64,000 nt of DNA from Rhodanobacteraceae bacterium (GTDB lineage: Bacteria > Pseudomonadota > Gammaproteobacteria > Xanthomonadales > SZUA-5), in NCBI GenBank assembly GCA_024234055.1, contig JACKOW010000005.1, positions 124,001 to 188,000 on the forward strand, in the 5' to 3' direction. Every line of letters starts with the position of its first letter. Within the stretch, counting starts at the first letter, position 1. Below, piece after piece: positions 36,125 to 45,336 of the stretch. Below the pieces are notes generated by a model, which did no database searches, was not told the origin of the DNA, and saw only the letters and a list, made by a program, of their open reading frames with translations. Made by a program: the position numbers and the translations under genes.

Positions 36125-36894
36125 GCACTGCCGTACGCTGGGTCCCGTTCAAGACCATCGTCATCAAGGAAATCAATCGCATCCTGCGCATCTGGGGCCA
36201 GACCCTGGTGCCGCCGGCGATCACGATGACCCTGTACTTCCTGATCTTCGGCCAGCTGGTGGGCAAGCGCATCGGCGAGATGGGCGGCCATCAGTACATG
36301 GATTTCATCGTGCCCGGGCTCGTCATGATGAGCGTCATCCAGAACGCCTACGCCAATGTGGTCAGCTCCTTCTTCGGCAGCAAGTTCGGCCGCTATGTCG
36401 AGGAACTGCTGGTCTCGCCCACGCCCAACTGGGTGATTCTGGCCGGCTATGTCAGCGGCGGCGTGATGCGCAGCTGCATGGTCGGCGCCATCGTGCTGTG
36501 CGTGGCGCTGCTGTTCACCGATCTGTCGATTGCCCACCCGCTGGTGATGATGGCCAGCGTGGTCCTGGCCTCGGTGCTGTTTTCCCTGGCCGGATTCGTC
36601 AACGCGGTCTACGCCAAGAAGTTCGACGACATCTCGATCATCCCGACCTTCATCCTGACCCCGCTGACCTACCTGGGCGGCGTGTTCTACTCGGTCAGCC
36701 TGCTTCCCGAGTTCTGGCGCAATGTGTCGATGGCCAATCCCATCCTGTACACCGTCAACGCCTTCCGCTACGGCGTGCTCGGCGAGAGCGACGTGCCCAT
36801 CGGCGCCGCCTTCGCCATCATGCTGGTGGCCATCGCGGTACTCGGCGCTTTCTGCTTGCGACTGCTGAACAAGGGCGTGGGCCTGCGCGCCTGA
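36121..36894 (+). CDS. yadH: ABC-2 type transporter permease, YadH-like
   Basis: 257 residues with about six membrane helices. The whole sequence tracks E. coli YadH, for example RIWGQTLVPPAITMTLYFLI, QYMDFIVPGLVMMSVIQNAY, KFDDISIIPTFILTPLTYLG and the end RLLNKGVGLR. It forms the membrane part of the exporter with the preceding ATPase. The gap after its stop is a repeat-rich region, so transcription probably ends there. Confidence 0.93.
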   Translation: MSTAVRWVPFKTIVIKEINRILRIWGQTLVPPAITMTLYFLIFGQLVGKRIGEMGGHQYMDFIVPGLVMMSVIQNAYANVVSSFFGSKFGRYVEELLVSPTPNWVILAGYVSGGVMRSCMVGAIVLCVALLFTDLSIAHPLVMMASVVLASVLFSLAGFVNAVYAKKFDDISIIPTFILTPLTYLGGVFYSVSLLPEFWRNVSMANPILYTVNAFRYGVLGESDVPIGAAFAIMLVAIAVLGAFCLRLLNKGVGLRA

Positions 36895-36925
36895 GTGGCG
36901 GCAAGATCAGGCGGGCAGCTCCCAT

Positions 36926-37030
36926 GGAGGGCGCCGAGCCGCGGCGCCGCTTTGCGCTGAGCGGAGATCAAGAGCGGCCGCGCAGGCGCGCGTCCCTCCT
37001 CAAAGCCGCTCCGTGCCTGTCAGGGTTCAT
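36926..37030 (+). repeat. GC-rich dispersed repeat, copy B
   Basis: Reads GGAGGGCGCCGAGCC onward to CCGTGCCTGTCAGGGTTCAT. It matches 17016-17101 in the same orientation over its first 85 bases and 32447-32551 in inverted orientation over its full length. It contains internal GC palindromes such as GGCGCCG and GCGCGC. It lies just after yadH and may act in termination. Confidence 0.75.
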
Positions 37031-37387
37031 TGTCCGCAGGCAGTGTCGGGCCGACACACGCGACTCTCCATGAACCCATATCGCAAATTGTTGATTTGCT
37101 GTTGTAGGTCACGTTGCTCGCGCAGCGAGCTACGTGACGCAACTCGATGTCACGTAGTCCGCTGACGCGGACAACATGACCTACGACGGCGGGTTCATGG
37201 CCCGTGCGCAGTGTTGGGCCGACACAGGTGGCTCGCAATGACGCTGAGTCGTGCGCGAAACCCATCCATGATGTGGCCTCTGCTCTGCGTTCTTTCTGCT
37301 TTTCCTTCGCGTCCTTCGCGTCCCGCTTCTGGCAACGGGTACCACGACATTCCGGCTTTCGCGACCAACCGTCCCCGTTCAGACGAC
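37031..37387. other. Gene-free repeat region between yadH and ubiA
   Basis: Besides copy B and the cloverleaf at 37101-37187, bases 37194-37250 (TTCATGGCCCGTGCGCAGTG, then GGCCGACACAGGTGGCTCGC) recur at 61672-61728. The patch CCTTCGCGTCCTTCGCGTCC near 37306 resembles one arm of the repeat at 44251-44382. No gene is supported. Confidence 0.6.
37101..37187. repeat. Perfectly nested cloverleaf-forming element
   Basis: An outer stem of up to 16 base pairs (37101-37116 with 37172-37187, one mismatch and one wobble) encloses three adjoining hairpins. These are GCTCGC-GCA-GCGAGC (37116-37130), TACGTGAC with a 10-base loop and GTCACGTA (37131-37156), and GTCCGC-TGAC-GCGGAC (37157-37172). Almost no base is left unpaired between helices. 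The loops lack tRNA features (no TTCGA loop, no CCA), so it is not a tRNA. It may be a mobile repeat or a structured RNA. Confidence 0.75.
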
Positions 37388-38350
37388 CTAGGCCGCCGGT
37401 GCGATGGCCAGCGCCACCGCCAGTCCGGCAAAAATCACCGCGCCCACCCAGTTGTTGTTGAGGAAGGCCGCGAAACAGGCGCTGCGCTCGCGTTCGCGGG
37501 CGCGCCAGAGCTGCCAGCTCATCAGGGCCGCGGCCACGCCCAGACCTGCCCACCAGGACCAGCCCAGCTCGCTGCGCTGGCCGATCAAGGCCAGCGTCAC
37601 CAGCGCCGAGCCGTGCAGGATGCCGGTGGCGATCAGGTCCAGCTCACCGAAGAGAATGGCGGTCGAGCGCGCGCCGGCCTTGATGTCGTCTTCGCGATCG
37701 ACCATCGCGTAGAGGGTGTCGTAGGCCGTGGTCCACAGCAGATTGGCGCAGAACAGCAGAATGGTGATGGGTCCGATCTCCACCTCCAGCGCGGTGTAAG
37801 CCATCGGAATCGACATGCTGAAGGCAGCGCCCAGCACCACCTGCGGGAACCAGATGTGGCGCTTCATGTACGGATAACTGACCGCCAGCGCGGCCGCGAC
37901 CACCGCCAGCCAGATCGTCAGTCGGTTGGTCAGAAAGACCAGGCCCAGCGCCGTCAGCATCAAGACCACGAAAATGATCAAGGCCTCTCGGCCGGAAACC
38001 TCGCCACTGGCGAGCGGCCGGTCCCTGGTGCGTTCGACGTCGGGATCCAGCCATCGATCGGCGTAGTCGTTGATGACACAGCCGGCTGATCGGGTCAGCA
38101 CCACGCCGGCCACGAAGATCGCCAGGATGCCGATCGGCGGCAAGCCACCCGCCGCCAGCCATAGCGCCCACAGCGTCGGCCAGAGCAGCAGCAGGATGCC
38201 GATAGGCCGATCCAGACGCAGCAGCCGCGCGTAGGCGGGCCAGCGCGACTCGCGCGTGTCGCCGGTGGCCAGCATGTGTCGCCCGGCCGCGGTCTCCACC
38301 AGGCGGTAATGCGGTCGTGACACCCGGCGGTTCTTGTTGGGCTTGGCCAT
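37388..38350 (-). CDS. ubiA: 4-hydroxybenzoate polyprenyltransferase
   Basis: 320 residues from ATG 38350. UbiA attaches the polyprenyl chain to 4-hydroxybenzoate in ubiquinone synthesis and is an inner-membrane protein with about eight or nine helices. Both Asp-rich motifs are present: NDYADRWLDPDVERTRDRPL (about 92-111) and YAMVDREDDIKAGARSTA (about 215-232). The length is slightly above the E. coli protein (290) because of a basic N-tail. UbiC is not in the window. It is divergent from the halogenase-like gene. Confidence 0.95.
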   Translation of the reverse strand: MAKPNKNRRVSRPHYRLVETAAGRHMLATGDTRESRWPAYARLLRLDRPIGILLLLWPTLWALWLAAGGLPPIGILAIFVAGVVLTRSAGCVINDYADRWLDPDVERTRDRPLASGEVSGREALIIFVVLMLTALGLVFLTNRLTIWLAVVAAALAVSYPYMKRHIWFPQVVLGAAFSMSIPMAYTALEVEIGPITILLFCANLLWTTAYDTLYAMVDREDDIKAGARSTAILFGELDLIATGILHGSALVTLALIGQRSELGWSWWAGLGVAAALMSWQLWRARERERSACFAAFLNNNWVGAVIFAGLAVALAIAPAA

Positions 38351-38412
38351 GGCTTGATTCTGCCATGCCCGACCGATCGCGGATGCCGCCAAATGCATGC
38401 ACCGCTATGCTC

Positions 38413-38428
38413 GGTACAAATCAGTACC
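38413..38428. promoter_or_regulatory. Small palindrome in the ubiA/halogenase divergent region
   Basis: GGTAC (38413-38417), six bases, then GTACC (38424-38428), in a 93-base divergent gap and 16 bases before the halogenase start. It could be an operator for either gene. Five-base arms occur often by chance, so support is weak. Confidence 0.25.
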
Positions 38429-38443
38429 CGGGTGGTGCAAATC

Positions 38444-39967
38444 ATGAGTGAACCGGGCGATCGCCCCTTGCGGATCGTGATTCTGGGCGGCGGCACCGCC
38501 GGCTGGATGGCTGCCGCGCTGATGGCTACGCGCTGGGCTGATCGTCGGCCATCCATCCAGGTGCTGGAATCACCGGATATCGGCATCATCGGTGTAGGCG
38601 AAGGCTCCACGCCCCAGCTCAAGGCCTTTTTCGACAGTCTGGGCATCGCCGAAACCGAGTGGATGCCGCGCTGCAACGCCACATACAAGGTCGGCATCGA
38701 GTTTCGCCATTGGTCGACGCGGGCCGGTTTCGAGCATTACTTCCATCCCTTTCCCAGCGAGACCGACGATCGCACCGCGCCTGCGCTGTTCTTCAACAGC
38801 GTCATCCGCCGCCGCGGGGCCGACGTCGAAGGCCATCCGGACCCGTTCTTCCTCGCCACCGAACTGGCCCGCCAGAAGCTGGCGCCGCTGCCGGCAAGAA
38901 ACTTCCCCTTCCGCAGCTACTACGGCTACCACTTCGATTCGCAGCTGATCGGGCGCTTCCTGCGCGAACACTGCTGCGCGCGTGGCGTGGCCTATGTCGA
39001 GGGCACGGTCGCGCGGGTTGAACAGGCCGAGAGCGGCGACATCCTGGCGCTGCACACTGACGATGGGCGCCGGATCGAGGGCGATTTCTTCGTCGACAGC
39101 ACCGGGTTTCGTTCGCTATTGCTGCAGGGCAGCCTCGGCGTGCCCTTCCGTGCCTTCAGCGACAACCTCTACAACGATTCGGCGGTCGTGGCGCCCACAC
39201 CCGTGGACGCCGATGGAATCGCCCCGCAAACCACTGCCACGGCGCTCAGCGCCGGCTGGGCCTGGCGCATTCCCCTGACCAACCGGGTCGGCAACGGTTA
39301 TGTCTACAGCTCGCGCTATCTGTCGAAGATCGCCGCCGAGAACGAGTTGCGGCAGCACCTCGGACTGCCCGAGGACGGCCCGCCGCTGCGACACTTGGGC
39401 ATGAAGGTCGGTCGGGTAGCGCAGCACTGGGCGCGCAACTGCCTGGCGGTGGGCCTGTCGCAAGGCTTCATCGAGCCGCTCGAAGCCACTGCGCTGCACC
39501 TGGTACAGGAAACGGTCGAGAACTTCATCGAGGCCTACACGGCCGGGGGTTTCAGCCATCAGCATCAGGACGCCTTCAACGCGGCCGTCAATGCGCGATT
39601 CGAGGGTATCCGCGACTACATCGTTTGCCACTACAAGGTGAATTCACGCAACGACACCGCCTATTGGCGCGACAACGCCGCCAATACGGCGCTCTCCGAT
39701 TCGCTCAAGCAGGTTCTGCAGGTCTGGCACGACGGCCAGGATCTGGTTCCGGAACTGCAGCGGCAAGGCATCGAGCGCTATTACGCCGCAGCCAGCTGGC
39801 ATTGCCTGCTTGGCGGCTATGGTCAATACCCACCTCCGCAACGGCTGATCCCGCCCAGCGCAAAGGCCGCCCGCTATGACATGGCCCGCATCCGCGATTT
39901 CGTGCAGCGCTGCGCCCTGAATTTCCCGCCGCATGATCAGGCGTTGAGAGAGATCAGGGTGGCGTGA
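38444..39967 (+). CDS. Flavin-dependent tryptophan-halogenase-like protein
   Basis: 507 residues. It has the FAD-binding start ILGGGTAGWMAAA (residues 13-25), GEGSTPQ, a Lys at about 82 in NATYKVGIEF that aligns with the catalytic Lys of PrnA/RebH, the WAWRIP motif (about 272-277; the WxWxIP mark of halogenases) and QGFIEPLEATALHLV with the conserved Glu. These enzymes use reduced FAD and chloride to halogenate tryptophan or other indoles, or peptide and glycan targets. A flavin reductase and a biosynthetic cluster are missing nearby, so the substrate is unknown. Many Xanthomonadales carry such orphan genes near TonB receptors, but none is seen here. REP repeats begin right after the stop. 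Confidence 0.9.
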   Translation: MSEPGDRPLRIVILGGGTAGWMAAALMATRWADRRPSIQVLESPDIGIIGVGEGSTPQLKAFFDSLGIAETEWMPRCNATYKVGIEFRHWSTRAGFEHYFHPFPSETDDRTAPALFFNSVIRRRGADVEGHPDPFFLATELARQKLAPLPARNFPFRSYYGYHFDSQLIGRFLREHCCARGVAYVEGTVARVEQAESGDILALHTDDGRRIEGDFFVDSTGFRSLLLQGSLGVPFRAFSDNLYNDSAVVAPTPVDADGIAPQTTATALSAGWAWRIPLTNRVGNGYVYSSRYLSKIAAENELRQHLGLPEDGPPLRHLGMKVGRVAQHWARNCLAVGLSQGFIEPLEATALHLVQETVENFIEAYTAGGFSHQHQDAFNAAVNARFEGIRDYIVCHYKVNSRNDTAYWRDNAANTALSDSLKQVLQVWHDGQDLVPELQRQGIERYYAAASWHCLLGGYGQYPPPQRLIPPSAKAARYDMARIRDFVQRCALNFPPHDQALREIRVA

Positions 39968-39975
39968 GAGGGCCC

Positions 39976-40229
39976 GGCCTACCCCGGAGGTAGCGCGGCT
40001 CCGGCGCGCGTGGTGTTTGGTTTCGCCACGAACGATTTCGCGCCGGCGGCCGCGAGGGGCACCACCCCGAAGGTAGCGCGGCTCCGGCGCGCGGGGCGAT
40101 CGGTTTTCGCCACGAACGATTTCGCGCCGGCGGCCGCGAGGGGCACCGCCCCGAACGTAGCGCGGCTCCGGCGCGCGCGGCGATCGGTTTTCGCCACGAA
40201 CGATTTCGCGCCGGCGGCCGCGTGGGAAT
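39976..40229 (+). repeat. REP array upstream of the RAYT gene
   Basis: Three tandem units of 83-84 bases. Each unit has GTAGCGCGGCTCCGGCGCGC (starting 39990, 40073 and 40157) followed about 30-40 bases later by GATTTCGCGCCGGCGGCCGC. The GTAG start and the hairpin GCGCG-GCTCCGG-CGCGC match the GTRG-plus-hairpin style of REP elements moved by RAYT enzymes. The repeat is GC-rich and begins eight bases after the halogenase stop. Confidence 0.85.
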
Positions 40230-40253
40230 GACCGACTGCGATAATCTACGGCA

Positions 40254-40751
40254 ATGCGCAATGTCCGCCGCTATGACCCTCTGGGCGCTCCTGTGTTCGT
40301 GACTCTGGTTTGTCGGAATCGGGAGCCACATCTGGCCGCCGAACGTCGCAAACAGGCTGTGCTTTCGACCTTGCGTGAATTGCGCTCGGAAGGCGACTTC
40401 AAACTGTATGCGTGGGTGATTCTCGACAACCACGTGCATTTGTTGCTCGGCGCCTGCGTACCCAGCCTGTCGACTGCCGTCGGTCGCCTGAAACAACGAC
40501 TATTGCTCCGAATCAAGCAGACGTCGATCTGGCAGCCGCGCTTCTACGATCACATCATCCGTGACGATCAGGACCTGCAAGCCCACTTGGATTACATCCA
40601 CTTCAATCCGTGCAAGCACCGAGTGGTAGGTGACCCGGCGAAATATCGGTGGTCATCGCTCGGTGCCTTCCTCAAACGAGGGCAGTACCTTGAGGGATGG
40701 GGTGCCGGGGAGCAGCCGAAGACCATCCGCGACGATACGGGCTCCGAGTAG
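40254..40751 (+). CDS. REP-associated tyrosine transposase (RAYT, Y1_Tnp family)
   Basis: 165 residues. The HUH pair His60-x-His62 lies in DNHVHLLL, and the likely catalytic Tyr114 in DYIHFNPCKHR, the YxxxNP pattern of the Y1 transposase family. RFYDHIIRDD and KYRWSSLGAF also fit RAYTs. These single-strand-cutting enzymes are single-copy, domesticated relatives of the IS200/IS605 transposases and spread REP repeats. The gene is bracketed by REP arrays on both sides, which strongly supports the call. There are no IS ends or passenger genes. Confidence 0.92.
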   Translation: MRNVRRYDPLGAPVFVTLVCRNREPHLAAERRKQAVLSTLRELRSEGDFKLYAWVILDNHVHLLLGACVPSLSTAVGRLKQRLLLRIKQTSIWQPRFYDHIIRDDQDLQAHLDYIHFNPCKHRVVGDPAKYRWSSLGAFLKRGQYLEGWGAGEQPKTIRDDTGSE

Positions 40752-40757
40752 GCCCCA

Positions 40758-41056
40758 GCCGGGCGCCTCGCGTATCAGCGCTCTCGCCCAGCCACAGCAC
40801 ACGGACGCGAGGACCCGGCCTACCCCGGAGGTAGCGCGGCTCCGGCGCGCGTGGCGATCGGTTTTCGCCACGAATGATTTCGCGCCGGCGGCCGCGAGGG
40901 GCACTGCCGGGCGCCTCGCGTATCAGCGCTCTCGCCCAGCCACAGCACACGGACGCGAGGACCCGGCCTACCCCGAACGTAGCGCGGCTCCGGCGCGCGT
41001 GGTGATTGGTTCTCGCGTCGCACGATTTCGCGCCGGCGGCCGCGTGGGGCACAGCG
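40758..41056 (+). repeat. REP array downstream of the RAYT gene, with a 148-base composite unit
   Basis: Two units of 148 bases (from 40758 and 40906). Each has a shared leader (GCCGGGCGCCTCGCGTATCA, then CAGCCACAGCACACGGACGC) followed by the same REP module as the upstream array (GTAG at 40831 and 40979). The leader is absent from the upstream array. No gene lies here. The array stops just before the acs promoter region. Confidence 0.85.
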
Positions 41057-41064
41057 AGACGCCT

Positions 41065-41090
41065 ACTTTGGTCTAGTCCGCGACCAAAGT
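41065..41090. promoter_or_regulatory. Palindromic operator candidate upstream of acs
   Basis: ACTTTGGTC (41065-41073), eight bases, then GACCAAAGT (41082-41090): nine-base perfect arms, 70 bases before the acs start. The spacing and symmetry suit a dimeric activator. The obvious candidate is the LuxR-type response regulator encoded right after acs (inference). Confidence 0.55.
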
Positions 41091-41159
41091 CGGACCCGGG
41101 CGGCAGCGTGCTCGGCTAAGCTTGCTCCAAGCGTCAATCACACTGTTCGGGAGGACAAC

Positions 41160-43100
<1,941 letters not shown>

Positions 43101-43102
43101 CT

Positions 43103-43152
43103 GGCACGCGGCACGGGGCACGGGGCACGGGGCACGGGGCACGGGGCACGGG
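43103..43152 (+). repeat. Heptamer tandem repeat GGGGCAC
   Basis: About six consecutive units of GGGGCAC (the first imperfect), starting three bases after the acs stop. Simple seven-base repeats slip easily, so the number may differ between strains. It lies in the acs 3' untranslated region. Confidence 0.85.
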
Positions 43153-43541
43153 AAAGGCTCGCACGGTGCGAGCTCTGGTGGGTCGAGACTTGTCTGGTTG
43201 CTTCTCGCTGTGAGAGTCCCAGTCGCCCCTGTTTGATGCGCTTGTTCGCGCATCAAACAGGGGGCAGGGGGCGGGGGGCAGGGGACCCACGTCGCGGCAC
43301 CGTCAGATCATGCGTCGAGCTTGGACCCCTGCCCCCTACCCCTTTCATTTCAAACCCATGAATCAATGAGTTAGCGAATGTTTGGTGAGAGCAGACTTCG
43401 TCCGCGATGACGGTTTGCGAAACACCGCAGCCCAGGTCGCGGCCGAAGTCCGCTGCCACAGAGGGCCGGCTGTCCCCCGTACCAAGCACTGAAGTACAAA
43501 ACATGATGGAATTGGCCTCGCCTCCTCATTTTCTGGCTGCC
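43153..43541. other. Gap between acs and the response-regulator gene
   Basis: Nearly 390 bases without a gene. It holds the long hairpin at 43226-43263 and a G-rich inverted pair (GGGGGCAGGGG near 43268-43284 and CCCCTGCCCCC near 43327-43337). An AT-richer segment before 43542 must hold the promoter of the response regulator if it is not read from acs. Confidence 0.5.
43226..43263. terminator. Sixteen-base-pair perfect hairpin after acs
   Basis: CCCCTGTTTGATGCGC (43226-43241) and GCGCATCAAACAGGGG (43248-43263) pair perfectly around TTGTTC. It is a strong candidate terminator for acs, although no T run follows. The G-rich sequence after it extends the symmetry. Confidence 0.6.
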
Positions 43542-44207
43542 ATGTCCACCATCCTGATCGCAGACGACCATCCGCTCTTTCGCGAGGCCATGCGCCGCTC
43601 GGTGGAACGGGCGCAGCCGGCGGCGACGATTGCCGAAGCCGAGAACGTTGCAGAACTGCTGGCCCTGATCGATGCGCATCCGGATGCCGATCTGTTGCTG
43701 CTGGATCTGACCATGCCCGGTGCGCACGGCTTCTCGGCGCTGGCGCATATCCGCGCCACCCGTCCGGCACTGCCGGTGATCGTGGTCTCGGCCCGCGAGG
43801 AACCGATGGTGATCCGCCGGGCACTGGCACACGGCGCTTCGGGTTTCATCCCCAAATCGGCTGACGCCGACCTGATTCAACGGGCGCTCAACACGGTGAT
43901 CGATGGAGAGACCTTCGATCCCTTCGCCCATGGCGCGGTGCGACTCGATGACGCCGAGCGCGAGCTGTCCAAACGCCTGGCCGAACTCACGCCACAGCAG
44001 TTCCGGGTGTTGACCATGCTCTGTGAGGGCAAGCTCAACAAGCAGATCGCCTACGATCTCGACGTGACCGAAGCCACCATCAAGGCCCATGTCACCGCCA
44101 TCCTGCGCAAGCTCGGCGCCCACAACCGCACCATGGCGGTCACCATGGCCAGCCGCATGGCGGTGGACCCGGAAGCCGCGCGCTCGGTGAATGTCATCGA
44201 GGAATGA
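43542..44207 (+). CDS. LuxR-family response regulator, CrbR/ErdR-like
   Basis: 221 residues from ATG 43542, where the receiver domain begins (STILIADDHPLFREA). The phospho-acceptor Asp is in LLLLDLTMPG (about 55), with Thr/Ser and Lys switch residues in VVSAREE and FIPKSA. The LuxR helix-turn-helix is at about 150-210 (LTPQQFRVLTMLCEGKLNKQ, then TIKAHVTAILRKLGAHNRT). Regulators of this type next to acs (CrbR, ErdR, AgmR) activate acetate use in gammaproteobacteria together with a CrbS-like hybrid kinase, which is not in the window. Its role here is inferred from position. Confidence 0.88.
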   Translation: MSTILIADDHPLFREAMRRSVERAQPAATIAEAENVAELLALIDAHPDADLLLLDLTMPGAHGFSALAHIRATRPALPVIVVSAREEPMVIRRALAHGASGFIPKSADADLIQRALNTVIDGETFDPFAHGAVRLDDAERELSKRLAELTPQQFRVLTMLCEGKLNKQIAYDLDVTEATIKAHVTAILRKLGAHNRTMAVTMASRMAVDPEAARSVNVIEE

Positions 44208-44250
44208 TTGCGCCAGGATGAACGCAAATTCGACGAATGAATCAAAAGAC

Positions 44251-44382
44251 TTGTCCGCAAAGGACGCAAAAAACGCCAAGTAGAGCGAAGAAATCACAAT
44301 TAGCCGAAAACACCCTCCGCTGCTACACCCGCATCTGGTGGATGTCTCTTTCCTTTGCGTCCTTGGCGTCCTTTGCGGACAA
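44251..44382. repeat. Long inverted-repeat element with 17-base perfect ends
   Basis: TTGTCCGCAAAGGACGC (44251-44267) and GCGTCCTTTGCGGACAA (44366-44382) are perfect complements 98 bases apart. They enclose a second inverted pair (AACGCCAAG and CTTGGCGT). It lies between convergent genes. Similar GCAGAGAACGC-type arms occur near 3498/3570 and 8825/8895. It resembles a MITE-like intergenic repeat. Confidence 0.75.
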
Positions 44383-44415
44383 ACTGCTTATTGAGCGTGC
44401 GGGCAGGTCGGGACC

Positions 44416-45336
44416 TCAAGTCCGCAGCCGCGGGTCCAGCAGCCACTGCAGCGCGTCGATCAGCAGATTCACCAGAGCCACGATGACGGCGACGGTGAGC
44501 ACCGATCCGATCAGCAAGGTGTAGTCGCGATTGAGCGCGGCAGCAACGAGATAGCGGCCCAGACCCGGGATGGAGTAGACCATTTCAATGATGGCCGAGC
44601 CGGTCAGCAGGGCAATCAGCACCGGCCCCAGAAACCCCAGCGTCTGCAGCAGGGCCAGTGGCAGGGCATGCCGCCAGATCACCCGCGATGGCGGGTAGCC
44701 CCGCGCCTGGGCGGCGATCACCGGCGGGCTGTCCAGCGCCGCCCGCAGATTTTCGGCGAGGGCGCGCAACAACACGGCAAATTGGGGTAGTGCCAGACTC
44801 AGCACCGGCAACACCCAGGTGCGTGGCTGATCCCAGCCAAATCCCGCCGCCGGCAGCCAACCGAGTTGCAGTGCAAACAGCAGCACCAGCAGCGGTGCCA
44901 GCACGAACTTCGGCACCGCCAGCGCCAGCAGCGAGGCCCAGGACGCCACGCGCAGGCCGGCAGGTCGCAACGCCAGACCGCAGGCGACCGGCACCGCCAA
45001 AGCGATGGCGAGCAGGGCCGCGAGACCACCGAGCGTCAGCGTGATCGGCGCCGCTCCCGCAATCAGCTCCTGCACGCTGTAGTCGCTGTACTGGAAAGAG
45101 GGCCCGAGATCACCGCGCAGCGCATGGCCCAGATAGTCGCTGACCTGTACCCAGAAAGGCTGATCCAGACGATAGCGCGCGGCCAGCGCCGCCTGGACCT
45201 CGGGCGGTGCCAGCTTCTCCTGATCAAAGGGCCCGCCCGGCACGGCCCGCAGCAGCGCCAGGCACAGGACCAGCAGCGCCAGCAGCGTCAGGGCGGTGGT
45301 GGCCAGGCGCAGCAACAGGGAACCCAGAAGTCTCAC
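44416..45336 (-). CDS. Peptide/oligopeptide ABC transporter permease, OppB/DppB-like
   Basis: 306 residues with six membrane helices. The GTG start at 45336 overlaps the stop of the binding-protein gene (GTGA). The OppB-type N-helix (LLLRLATTALTLLALLVLCL), an extracytoplasmic loop with FDQEKLAPPEVQAAL, and the EAA-like loop (ALDSPPVIAAQARGYPPSRV) followed by GSAIIEMVYSIPGLGRYLV match the family. It should form half of a peptide-uptake channel. No OppC, OppD or OppF gene follows; the next gene downstream is on the other strand. Confidence 0.9.
   Translation of the reverse strand: MRLLGSLLLRLATTALTLLALLVLCLALLRAVPGGPFDQEKLAPPEVQAALAARYRLDQPFWVQVSDYLGHALRGDLGPSFQYSDYSVQELIAGAAPITLTLGGLAALLAIALAVPVACGLALRPAGLRVASWASLLALAVPKFVLAPLLVLLFALQLGWLPAAGFGWDQPRTWVLPVLSLALPQFAVLLRALAENLRAALDSPPVIAAQARGYPPSRVIWRHALPLALLQTLGFLGPVLIALLTGSAIIEMVYSIPGLGRYLVAAALNRDYTLLIGSVLTVAVIVALVNLLIDALQWLLDPRLRT

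Noticed and set aside
37101..37187. tRNA gene suggested by the cloverleaf
   Set aside because: No T-loop, anticodon-loop or acceptor features and an overlong outer stem.
39976..41056. CRISPR-like regular spacing of repeats
   Set aside because: Units are 83-148 bases, whole units repeat without unique spacers, and a RAYT gene rather than cas genes is present.
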